Assembly: GCF_026210795.1 (NCBI RefSeq)
Contig: NC_089442.1
Location: 1,178,001-1,242,000, forward strand
Reading direction: 5' to 3'
Length of the DNA stretch: 64,000 nt
Origin: Rhizophagus irregularis
Taxonomy: Eukaryota; Glomeromycota; Glomeromycetes; Glomerales; Glomeraceae
Shown here one piece after another: positions 25,476 to 36,054 of the stretch (position 1 is the first letter of the stretch; each line of letters opens with the position of its first letter). The notes beneath the pieces are model-generated. The model worked only from the letters and a program-made list of their open reading frames with translations. It was not told where the DNA came from and searched no databases. The translations under genes were made by a program, and so were the position numbers.

Positions 25476-27879
25476 CTTTACTGTCAAGGCCAATTTTTTT
25501 ACAATTATTATACCATCCATGTAATCATAATGTTACATATACATACATGTTATCATGTATGTTAACATGAATATTGACAGGTTTTTGAATTATAATAATA
25601 ATGTAATAAACCATTACAAAATAATAATTGTCAAGTATTATGCAATAATTATTTTTTTTCTTAATAAATAATTATTTTGATATATATGTTGATATAATTT
25701 GTTTAGATCTAATGCATTACACAAATATTATAATATGATAAAATTCAGCATTACAATATTTTATTTACATATATTGCCAAATATAATTATAATATTTTAT
25801 CTATACATTTTAATCAAAACTTTTGACCTTTAACGTTATGTAAATTTTGCCGATCGGTCATATGAATCATCACATTTTGACCAATGGCAATACTAGTCAA
25901 AACGAAGGATCAGCTGATCGGACTAGTCAATTATAGTCTGTGCGGCAAATGATAAACTTTTTAAGCTTTAAAAAAAAAACTTTTTTTCGGTAAGTTTCAA
26001 AAGTTTCGTTTTGAAACTTTTTTTTTCTTTTTTTTTTTAGGTATCAGTTTCAACTTTTGCTTTAGATCGGTAAGCTTTGAAAGTTTCATTTCAAAACTTT
26101 ATCGTTATTTTGATTTTATTTTAAAATTAAAAAATTGTATTTTATTTTTTTTAGTATCATCGGTGCTTTGAATTGGTAAGTTTCAAAAGTTTCGTTTGTT
26201 TCAAAACTTATTTTTTGGATTTTAAATAAAAATTTTTTTTTTTATTTTTTTTAGGATTTGTCATTGTGCTTTTGATTGGTAAGTTTTGTAAGTTTCACTT
26301 TTGAAACTTTTTTTTTGTTTTTTTTTAAATAAAAATCTCTAATTTCTTTATTTTTTTAGATATGAATCAGCTTCAACTTTTCGCTTTGGATCAGTAAGTT
26401 TTGGAAGTTTCATTTCAAAAAATTTTTTAAATTCTTTTTTAATATTATTTTGAAGAAACTAATCATTCTTCTTTTATCTATTTTGTAAGTTATCAAGTTC
26501 GGTTTTTAGATGTAAGTTTTGAAGCGAAACTTTATTAAATATATTTTTTTAATTTTGAAGAAACTAATTGTTTCTTCTTTGTCTATTTTGTAGATTTTTG
26601 TCTTCAGCTTTGGCTTGGTTTCTTGGGAAGTTTTGAAGTGTTTTGTTTCAAACTTTTTTAGTAAATTCTTTTTTTAAAATTGTTTAATTTTTATTTTATT
26701 TTTTTTTTATATTTGGTTATTTCTTTGGTACTTTGGATGGTAAGTTTTTGAAGCGAATGCTTTCAAAATTTTTTGGATTTTTTTTAAAATAAAAAAATTA
26801 TTCTAATTTTTTTCTTTTTTTAGATATCGGTGCAAAATTTCTAATCAGTAGATATTAGCTTTGCAAGCTCTGAGTCACTTTCTTGCAAATGCAATCACAA
26901 CTGAAATATTCATACCTTATTCCATTTCGCTGACACCTGAATTATTTTGATCGGCACCTTCATGTGACATTGTGACGTGCGGCCGATTTTCAATTGGTAA
27001 GCTTAAAAGTTTCGCTCAAAACTTATTTTTTTTGGTTTTTTAACTAAAAATTTTTTTTTTTAGGTCTACTTTAGATGGTAAGTTCAAAGCAGTTCATTTC
27101 GGAAATTTTTCTTGGGGGTTTTTTTTTTTAAAAAAAAAATTTTTTTAAGGTTTTTTCTCCTTTTTTTGTAGATATCGGTAGATTGAATGATCGGTAAGTT
27201 CCAAAATATGTTTCGTTCTCAAAACTTCTAAATTTAATTATTCTTTGTTAATAATTTTTTTTTTTCGTAGGTGTATGACTTCTAAATTATGATCAGTAAG
27301 TTTCAAAATAGGTTGAAACTTTTTTTTAACTTTGCTTTGAAAATCTAACCATTTTTTCTTTTGTTTATTTTGTAGGCAACATCTTCGATTTTGGGTCTGC
27401 TCTTTAGATAAGTTTCAAATTGAAGATTAAGGATGTATTGATGGTAATTTATGGTTTCATCTTCACCCGTTAATAATTGTTGATTAGCAACCTAGAATGC
27501 ATTTCATTACACAGATGTACAGGAGAAGGATTACATAATAAAAATAATATGGAATACATTTAACAAATTTTATTATTTAATTAATGATTATAGCAGAATT
27601 ATTTTATTAATGTAATATCTATTATAATACTATTATACTAATAATAATATACATGTTATAAATATAAAACATTGATGTTGTAATTATGTATAATATATCT
27701 ATTGTAATGCGAAATAAACCATGTAGAACATATTGTAAAATTCATGTTATAATACATATATGACATAGTGTTTTAATATATTTACCACTATAATAGCAGG
27801 TTGGCGCTCATGAATTTTATAACATACTTATGATAGGGTTTTTATATGGTTATCAAAAAAGTCTACATTGATAGTAAAG
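25476..27879. mobile_element. 2.4-kb TIR element nested in Helitron B
   Basis: Terminal inverted repeats CTTTACTGTCAAGG (left) and CTTTACTATCAATG (right, inverted). The interrupted Helitron sequence is restored across it by comparison with 33770-33830. The target duplication is at most AA. It has AT-rich subterminal regions and a central array of intron-like modules; no transposase frame was found. Confidence 0.6.
25990..27415 (+). repeat. Array of about 12 intron-like modules
   Basis: Each 80-118 bp module starts with a donor-like GTAAGTTT or GTAAGCTT (25990, 26070, 26176, 26279, 26394, 26512, 26740, 26997, 27078, 27194, 27296), has an inverted repeat just inside (AAGTTTCAAAA and TTTTGAAACTT in the first), then a T-rich tract ending in TAG. 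Between modules sit 14-35-nt exon-like pieces that resemble one another (ATCAGTTTCAACTTTTGCTT, GAATCAGCTTCAACTTTTCG). Joined in order they give no long frame, so coding function is unlikely. Confidence 0.7.
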
Positions 27880-28498
27880 AATGAAGGAAGGGAAGAATAA
27901 AAAGAGCAAAAGAAATGAAGAAACAAAAAGAAAACAAAAAAATGGAGAAGGGACAGAAATGAGATAAACAGGGGGACCAAGTAAAAACCAAACTAATAAA
28001 ATTAAAAGAAGAAATAAAGTTAGTAGTAGGGAACGGAATTACATGTAATAAATAAAAAAAATAAAAAAATAAAAAACATACCTTAGTAGTTATAAAGAAG
28101 AATCAAAAGACCTAAAAAAGAAGGAATTCAAAATGTAAAATAATCAGCACATTAATTTAGCCAATAAAATATCACCGGGTAAATTATATAGGTTCAATCA
28201 CCCAAGGTGAAAAATTATTAAATCGCCCAGGGTGAAAATACACTCAAACGTCAAATCATTAATATAAACTATATTATTCTAAATATAATCTATATCATTC
28301 TAATATTATAAATATAAATTAATACATGTTATTTATTATTTTTTGTTGACTAATTATTACCATATTAAATTCTTAATTATAAACAAAAAACTACTGTAAC
28401 CATCTTTAATTTACTTAGTATTGCATTACATTATAATACTAAATTTTCTATTTAAACATACTCATTTGTCCCGGTGCAAAGGAACGGGCGACTGCTAG

Positions 28499-30044
28499 TA
28501 ATAAACTAATACTAAATTGTACTACAATCTAGATTTTTTGAAGATATAATAATATTATTAAGATTAATCACTTTTTTAAGAACGATAAATCAGCTGTAAA
28601 ATAGTGATATAGTGATCTGCAAATTCGTATAAAAAAAAAAAAATTATTATTACGATAAATCAGCTGTAAATAGTGATATAGTTATCTGTTAAAAAAAATA
28701 ATAATAATAAACTAATGCTAAATTGTACTATAATCTAAATTTTTGAAGATATAATAATATTTTATTTTTAATATTAATAAATATTTAAAAGTTACTGTAA
28801 ATTTCCTATTAGTATAATGGAGTAAATTATTATTAAAAAAAAAAATCAAAAAATTATTAATTAAGAAAAAATTCATTTTGAAAATTTTGAAAGTATTTTT
28901 CCTTTTTTAAATTTTATGAATTCTTTGATAAAATTTTTTTTTGGATAAAAAAAGAGATATAAAGATAAAATAAATTAATAAATATAAATTTTTTAGAAAA
29001 GAGAAAAAAATAGATCAAAATGGAAAACCATTATTTCCTTTATATTTTTATGATTTTTTTTTGATTTTTTTTTTTCAACGAAAAAATTTTTTAAAGAGAA
29101 AAAAAATAAATTAAAAAGGAAACCCATTTCCTTTTTCATCTTATAAAATTTTTTTAATTTTTTACGAAAAAAAATTTTTACAAAAGGAGAAAAAAAAGTA
29201 AATTAAAAAGGAAACCCATTTCCTTTTTTCATTTTTGTAAATTTTTTTTTGATTTTTTTTTTCATGAAAAAAAAAAATTTTAACGAAAAGAGAAAAAAGT
29301 AAATCAAAAATGGTAGGGTATTTCCTTTTTTATTTTTATAAAATTTTTTGATTTTTTTTTTCAACAAAAAAAAGTTTTTTTACGAAAAGAGAAAAAATTA
29401 AAGCAAAAATGGAAAGTTATTTCCTTTTTCAATCAAAAAAAAATCTAAAAAATGTTAGCTTCGCTATACTAACATATATATAAAATTATCTGAGACTTTT
29501 TCATCCAAATTTGGACTTATGGTTAGATCAAATGCAAAATCTAACCCATAAAAATGCACTAACTAATCCATAAAAACGAACAATTTTTCACAATTTTTCA
29601 TAATTTTTCATTTTAAGATATGATTGTCAATGATCTAATGCATTCCGGGATATGATCATCATTTTGGCACAAAAAAATCTATCGAATTATTTGATATGAG
29701 GGTTAACGTTGAAAATGATATTTTTGAAATTCTAATGATGAGAAGAAAAAGGTTTGTTAAAGGTAAAATTTGAAAAAGACAAAATTGAAAAGTGTCAAGA
29801 AGAGAAAAGGGAAAACCTTAGGAAATATTTTTAGACTTAGGATTTATCTTGATGAAATCATTTTGACAAAATAAGAAAAAGGGAAATTCAAAACACTTGG
29901 AATTTATTTTTACGAAAATTGTTTCAGTATAAAAAGGGAAAGGGAAAATATTTGATCGATGAAAAAGGGAGATTTCCGAAATTTACTTTTATAATTTTTA
30001 GTATTTCATTATTATTAAACCAAGCATTATAATATTTGTGTATA
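28499..30044. other. Intergenic between two Helitrons
   Basis: Holds a duplicated segment of about 60 bp (CTAAATTGTACTA and GAAGATATAATAATATT at 28508 and 28719), the tandem satellite at 29001-29455 and otherwise AT-rich sequence. No gene. Confidence 0.5.
29001..29455. repeat. Tandem repeat, five units of 91-103 bp
   Basis: Units begin GAGAAAAAA at 29001, 29096, 29187, 29290 and 29389. Each contains a hairpin around GGAAACCCATTTCC or a variant, then TTTTTTGATTTTTTTTTTCA and ACGAAAA. Confidence 0.7.
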
Positions 30045-30203
30045 TCTATACTATTAATAAAACATCATTTTTATGACAATGGTGTGCATTCCTATGGAAA
30101 GCCATCCTTGACAAAAGGTTGACATCCAGACATCATGTTGGATAATGTCTAGAGCATCATGTCAAATATATGTAGAATAATGTTTGTACATCATTCAACA
30201 TGA

Positions 30204-30655
30204 TATGGCACGCCAGACTGGACAGATGTTTAAACGTAAAAGCTAAATCATTTGACGTTTAAGGTTAACTGCGAAATTCAAATGATTTGCTGTACCAACA
30301 AACTGTTTGACTTTATAGTTAAATTCTTTGCCAATACTGTCAAACAGTTTGGCGATATGAAAATAATTTTCCATATTTGGTTAAAATTCAAATGGTGCAA
30401 TTTAAGTACATAATAATTTTCTTTTTAAAAGTCTCGTGAAATCCTATTTCCTTTATAGGAAATTTGTTTATGGATTTGCAAATACTTTGGAATTAATGGC
30501 AAATGCTTTGGGAATTAATGCAAATGCTTTGGAATTAGTGACAAATGGTTTATAGTTAACGCCAAATGCTTTGTACTCCAAAGTCAAATGATATGGTGTT
30601 AACGTCAAATGATTTAGCTTTTACGTTAAACATCTGTCCAGCCTGGCGTGCCATA
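30204..30655. mobile_element. Nested 452-bp TATGGCACGCC element
   Basis: Terminal inverted repeats of more than 50 bp beginning TATGGCACGCCAG. Flanked by ACATGA at 30198-30203 and 30656-30661. The empty site ACATGATGCTCAAGC is seen at 31262 in the sister copy, so boundaries and a 6-bp target duplication are well supported. Non-coding. Confidence 0.85.
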
Positions 30656-30959
30656 ACATGATGCTCAAGCATCAACCGACATGATGTCTTAGACATCATG
30701 TTACCAAATATAGTAAATTTTATTTTGTGTAACTTATAAAATATACTATATTTGGTAATTTGATCAGCATGATGTCTAGACATCATGCCATATGGTTGAT
30801 GTCTTTCACATCATGTTAAATAATGTACAAACATCATCCTACATATATCAATAGACAATATGGAAAGCCGTCCTTGACAAAAGGTTGATATCCAGACATT
30901 ATGTTGGATAATGTCTAGACATCATGTTTGATATATGTAGAATAATGTTTGTACATCAT

Positions 30960-31254
30960 CCCTATAAAAAAAGAAAATTCGGAATTTGTCCTGAAAAGTA
31001 TGGAAAATGTCCAGAAATTTTCCGTGCGTCCGGAAAACATTCGGAAATGGTCATGTTTTGGAACATTTTCCAGACGCTCGATTCTGGACAAATTCCGGAC
31101 AAATTCTGGAGTGTCAAGAAAATGTCTGGAATTTGTGCGTCCGGAAAATGTTCCAAAACGTGACCGTTTCTGAATGTTTTCCGGACGCACGGAAAATTTC
31201 CGGACATTTTCCATACTTTTCAGGACAAATTCCGAATTTTCTTTTTTTATAGGG
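30960..31254. mobile_element. Nested 295-bp near-perfect palindromic MITE
   Basis: Arms begin CCCTATAAAAAAAGAAAATT. The whole element is close to a full palindrome with internal TCCGGAAAATGTTCC repeats. It has a 3-bp target duplication CAT (30957-30959 and 31255-31257), with the empty form GTACATCATTCAAC at 30187-30200. ORFs called on both strands are palindrome artefacts. Confidence 0.85.
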
Positions 31255-32056
31255 CATTCAACATGATGCTCAAGCATCAACCGACATGATGTCTTAGACA
31301 TCATGTTACCAAATATAGTAAATTTTATTTTGTGTAACTCATAAATATACTATATCTGGTAATTTGATCAGCATGATGTCTAGACATCATGTTGGTTGAT
31401 GTCTTTCACATCATGTTAAATAATGTACAAACATCATCCTACATATATCAAACATGATGTCTAGACATACCATCATGATGTTTAAATATTATATTTCATG
31501 ATGTTTGGACATCAACCTTTTGTCAAGGACGGCTTTCCATACATTCCAATCAACTAGTCCAATTTCAGTTTTAAATAAAATTTTACCTTAATCGGAAATT
31601 TTTTTTAGATTAATTTTTTTATTTTTGGTTCCTTTTTTTTCAAACCGAAAAATTTGTTTTTTCTCATTCTTTTCCCGTTTGGGTTTAATTTTTTTTCCCA
31701 AACTGAAAAAATTTTTTTTATTATTAAATAATCCCATTGTTTCAGTCTTTTATATATTGTTTTTTTTCAATCTTTTTTTTTAGACCATATTGTTATTTTT
31801 TTAAAAAAATCGGAAATTTCACTTTTTTTTTTAACCTGATTTCTTTATCCTTTTTCTTCCTCCCAAATTTTTTAAAAAAATTTTTTTTTCTTTTTCTTTC
31901 ATTTTTTTTTATTATTAACGTTAAATAAAAAATATTTTCATATTTATTTTTAAGATATAGACATCAGGTCCGGGACTACAAGCAACTACTAGTAGACTGA
32001 AATATATAGTAACGATACAAAACTAAACTAATGCGAAAATAAAAAATAAAATATTA

Positions 32057-33108
32057 GGGAATTGCCTGGGTCTTCAATCACGTGACAGATTTAATAGCCA
32101 GATTGGCACATGATCGCGTCATATTTATTTGTTTATCGAATCTTGTATGTTCGTTTCCTCGGTTCTTCGGTCTCAAGGTATTTTCTTTTTTTTTCTTTTT
32201 CTTTTATTTTTATTTCTACACTTTGCTTACTAACTCTATTTCATTTTTTTAGGTCCTTTAGTCCTTCCGGTTATGCAGTTGTTTTTCACTTTACGTTTCG
32301 TTTCTTACTTATTTTTTTATTTTTTCTTATTTTGTTTCTGTTTCATATTTCGGTTTTCATTAATTTTATTTAATTTTTTTAGATATTTTGATTTTTTCGG
32401 TTCTACAATTAATAAGGGTATGTTTTTTATTTTTTATTTATTTTTTTTATTTCGTTTCTATCTTATATTTCGTTTCTTACTAACTTCAAATTTTTTTTAC
32501 TTTATGGTTTTATTTTTTACTTGGTTTCCTATCATTACCCAACCTCCTATCATGATCATTTTCCATTATCTCTTTTTCTTTCCTGTTTACTTCCCATCAT
32601 TTCTTTTCGTCTCCCATCACTCCTCTTCATCTTCCCATCACTTCTTTTCGTCTCCCATCACTCCTTTTCATCTCTCGTCATGTCCTATTTCTCCTTTTTG
32701 TTTCCTATCACTTTCCATTACTCTTTTTTACTCCCTTTCATCTTCTATTACTTTCCATTACTCCATTGTTATTTCATTTTTTATCAGCATCTTTCTCCTT
32801 GATCATTGTAATTTATTTATCTTTTTTATTTATTGTTGTTGTTTCTTTATTTGTATCACTTCATTAAAAATAAATACGGTGATTTTTTTCTTTAAAATCG
32901 TAAATGTGTGTCTTTAATTTTAATATTTGAAAATAAAATTTCATTAAATAAGATTATTTTGAATAAATATGTTTGCAAAAATAATTTTTTTAAAAATATC
33001 TTTTACAATAAAATTCACCGATCAAATTAGCAAATCAGCCATCAGCCGATTAATAATATATTGTACATCATGTGACATATTTGAAAAAAAACCCAGGCAA
33101 TGATTGCC
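32057..33108. mobile_element. 1.05-kb TIR element with 9-bp target duplication
   Basis: AAAATATTA flanks it at 32048-32056 and 33109-33117. Terminal repeats share ATTGCCTGGGT and, further in, CACGTGAC or CATGTGAC. Helitron A shows the empty site AAAATATTATAAT. A 9-bp duplication is typical of Mutator-like elements (inference). The interior is pyrimidine-rich, includes splice-like modules and repeated CTCCCATCAC words, and has no transposase. The long T-rich frames within are not genes. Confidence 0.7.
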
Positions 33109-33469
33109 AAAATATTATATTATACATATTTATAAAAAATCAATATAACATATAGGAAAATTGACCGACGTTGATAGAATGATGAGTAAGATTTTTTTCA
33201 ATTAAATTGAATGTATAGATTTTAATTCAAATGGTTTAGTTAAATTAATAATTTATCAAGTAAAATGAGTACCAAGGAATAATAATAAATGAAATGAATA
33301 GATTCTAATACATTTAATTATTCAAATATTTTTCCTAAGTTGGTTATAAGTTTAAGATTGACGTAATATAAAACAAGAAATAATTATAATATTTTAATTA
33401 ATTAATAAAAATATTTGTAGTATTTTCATAATATTAAAGTTTTTTTGAATATACTAAAAAATTAATCAA

Positions 33470-33960
33470 AAAAAATGAGGGTGAATGAAAAAATAGGGAG
33501 AGTAAAAGGGAATAAAAGAAACGAAGGGGAAGTGAGGGGGAGTGAAAGAAACAAAAGGAACGAAAAAGATCAAGTGGGAATGAAAAAAAATGAAAAGAAT
33601 GAAGGGGGACGAAATGGAGCAAAGGGGAATAAAAAAATGAAAGGAACAAAGGGTAGTGTAAAAAGAAGTGGGAATGGAAAAAAATGAAAATAACAAAGGA
33701 TAGTGTAAAGGAATGGAAATGGAATAAAAATGAAAGGAACGAAGGGTAGTGTTAAGAGAATGAAAGGAACAAAGAGGAAATAAAAAAACAATGGAAAAAA
33801 TGAGGGAAGGGAAGAATAAAAAAAAGCAAAAGAAATGAAGAGACAAAAAGAAAACAAAAAAATGGAGAAGGGATGAGAATGAGATAAACAGGGGACCAAG
33901 TAGAAACCAAACCCATAAAATAAAAGAAGAAATAAAGTTAGTAGGGAACGGAAATTACAT
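33470..33960. repeat. Homopurine tract of about 490 bp inside Helitron C
   Basis: The plus strand is almost purely A and G with words such as GAAAGGAACGAAGGGTAGTG. Copies on the opposite strand lie at 2640-3000, and shorter ones at 25360-25470 and 27880-28010. Confidence 0.8.
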
Positions 33961-34664
33961 GTAATAAATAAACAAAAACAAAAAAAAACATACCTTAGAA
34001 GTTACAGAGAAGAACTGAAAGACCTAAAAGAATGAAATACAAAATGTAAGAAACGAATGGAATAAAAAATAACTGATAAGAAGAAACGGCCATATAGTGC
34101 TGGTCATATCTTAATAGCAAAATCGAAGAGCCAAAGGACCTAAAAAAACGAAATAAAGTTAGTAGGAAACAATATGCAAAAAGCAAAAATGAAAAAAAAG
34201 AAAGAAAACGTACCTCGAGTGCCATGCAAAGGAGTAAAAGGACCTAAAGAAAAAAAGATTGTCTGAGTACGTTTAAAAAAAGAAATAGACAAACATAAGA
34301 AATGATTCCGGGTAAATTATATAAGTTAAATCACCCAAGGTGAAAAATTGTTAAATCGCACAGGGTGAAAATTAAGTTATAATCTTCCTTAATTAATCCG
34401 AATTTCATTCTACACTCAAACGTCAAATCATTAATATAAGCTATATTATTATAAATATAATTTATATCATTCTAATATATTATAAATATAATTTAATACA
34501 TATTATTTTATTATTTTTTGTTAACTAATTATTATCATATTAAATTCCTAATTATAAAGAAAAAAACTGTTGTAACCATCTTTAATTTACTTACATTATA
34601 ATACTAAAATTTTCTATTTAAACATACTCATTGGTCCCGGTGCGAAGCAACGGGTGACTACTAA

Positions 34665-36054
34665 GAATCTGATAATAATTCTTTTTTTTAGAAACAAAAT
34701 TTCGCCATTTTAATTGATCATTAGTACTGTATTTGTATAACATGTACATAATGCATTCTTTATCAAAAAAATATATATATTTATTCTACAATGCAATGAT
34801 TAATTTTACTGAATATCGACACTTTCTGCATTTAGTTATTTATTGAAAGTTATATATTTTTATCTTCCAAAATAGTTTTTTTTTTTAAATATTTTGTTAT
34901 CATGTTAACTGTTTAATAAGATTATTTAAATTAGGAAGTTCATCATATAAGTATTAATTTAAATTTGAATAGTGTTCATTTACATATAAAAAAACTGGTG
35001 AAAATAAATTCCAAATTAGGAATTGGTTATTGGCATGACGACTGAATTCATTTCATAAGAAATTACAATAAAGTAAATCATTACCATGTGATCGATTCTC
35101 GTCATCTGAAAGTAAAAAATTTATTAAAGCAGAATAAAAATCAATAGTGAAATGAGTGAAATGGTTTCTAGATTCTTATTTATTATTTGAACTTCATAAC
35201 TTTCTTCCAAGTATAACGTATATTGGCCCAAGTGAGTAACGTAAAGTCACATGTTCATCTACGTAGCAGTGTAGCACTTGCTACAATACAGAATTCTGAC
35301 AACCATAATATCGATAGTCTACAATCCCGACACCAAGGTCCTGATAAACACGAAACAAAATCCCGATAATCACAAATCCTGACAATTAAAAATCCTGACA
35401 GTTAAAATCCCGAAGTTTTTTTTTTTAAAAAAAAAATTCAGTGGCGCAGTAATGTGTCTTTAATTTATCCAATATAATTATTTGAATTATTTGATTAGTA
35501 TTAACGCAAAATATTTGTAAAATTTTATCAAATTTTATTAATATTAATGCAGACCAACCAAATCAAATGAATTTTTTTTTTTAATTTTAATTAAGAGAAC
35601 TATGTTGGTATATTACTATAAAATTTGCTACCCAGTACATTTGCATAATCGTGCCGATCAGGGGATAATGTACATAGCCCCAAATTTTTATTATAATCAT
35701 ATTTCATTTACCATTTTTATTATTTTTAGCTGGTGATGAGTAACTATAAGAATTTTTCTTCAATTTTTGTCAGTGAATGATTTCCGGATATAGGATCGGA
35801 AAATCTTTTTAAATTCGAGTGGAATAAATTGTAATAAGATCAATAAAAAAAAATTTTAATATAATTTTGAGAATCTGTACAATAGTCAATAGTCATCTTT
35901 ATCTCGTATAATGAAACATACTAAAGTTGACGACTGAATAGTGAATACATCGAAAATTCATTAATTACTGCGCCACAATGAATCATGTGATCGATTTTCG
36001 TTATTCTGAATCAATTAATCAATTGAATGTCCATTTGGAATTAAAAAAAATAAT
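34665..36054. other. Intergenic with short degenerate repeats
   Basis: 35285-35425 holds about ten words of the type AATCCCGACA or AATCCTGACA. 35190-35250 is a short partial copy of the 36080-36150 sequence (CTTTCTTCC...AGTATAACGT). No gene. Confidence 0.5.

Larger units (their letters stand above)
24733..28498 (+). mobile_element. Non-autonomous Helitron, copy B, split by an insertion
   Basis: Begins A|TCTATATAACTAAAAAAA and ends with a hairpin (CCCGGTGC, GGAACGGG), then GCGACTG and CTAG|T: all Helitron terminal features. The two halves (24733-25475 and 27880-28498) join smoothly when compared with copy C, showing that the 2.4 kb between is a later insertion. No Rep-helicase ORF. Confidence 0.78.
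30093..31541. mobile_element. TATGGAAAGCC TIR element with a partial tandem copy
   Basis: Ends TATGGAAAGCCATCCTTGAC and the inverted counterpart at 31541, flanked by CATTCC on both sides (30087-30092 and 31542-31547). In Helitron B the unoccupied site has one CATTCC. A second left end at 30859 shows that two copies are fused. Repeats of GATGTCTAGACATCATG type make strong local palindromes. Two smaller elements are nested inside. Confidence 0.75.
30045..34664 (+). mobile_element. Helitron copy C with several nested insertions
   Basis: 5' end A|TCTATACTATTAATAAAA at 30045. 3' end hairpin CCCGGTGC-GAA-GCAACGGG, then TGACTA and CTAA at 34661-34664 (CTRR). The Helitron backbone can be followed through GTGTGCATTCC at 30082-30092, CAATCAACTAGTCC after 31547, the T-rich part to about 31915, AAAATATTA at 32048, and 33118 to the end. 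It is interrupted by TIR elements at 30093-31541 and 32057-33108 and by about 110 extra bp near 31920-32035. Open frames here are shadows. No Rep-helicase gene. Confidence 0.68.

Noticed and set aside
30915-31304. Five overlapping ORFs on both strands
   Set aside because: They come from a near-perfect palindromic MITE, so the strands translate alike; target duplications show that it is an inserted element.
31967-31992. Helitron 3' end (CTACTAG after a GTCCGGGAC stem)
   Set aside because: It resembles a terminus, but the Helitron backbone continues past it to 34664 once the 9-bp-duplication element is removed; kept only as part of a small extra insertion.
32110-32917. Membrane-protein-like ORFs of up to 214 residues
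   Set aside because: Low-complexity T-rich sequence within a TIR element; no start context, no conserved residues.
33434-33899. ORFs on both strands of the homopurine tract
   Set aside because: A/G-only sequence lacks stops by composition; not coding.
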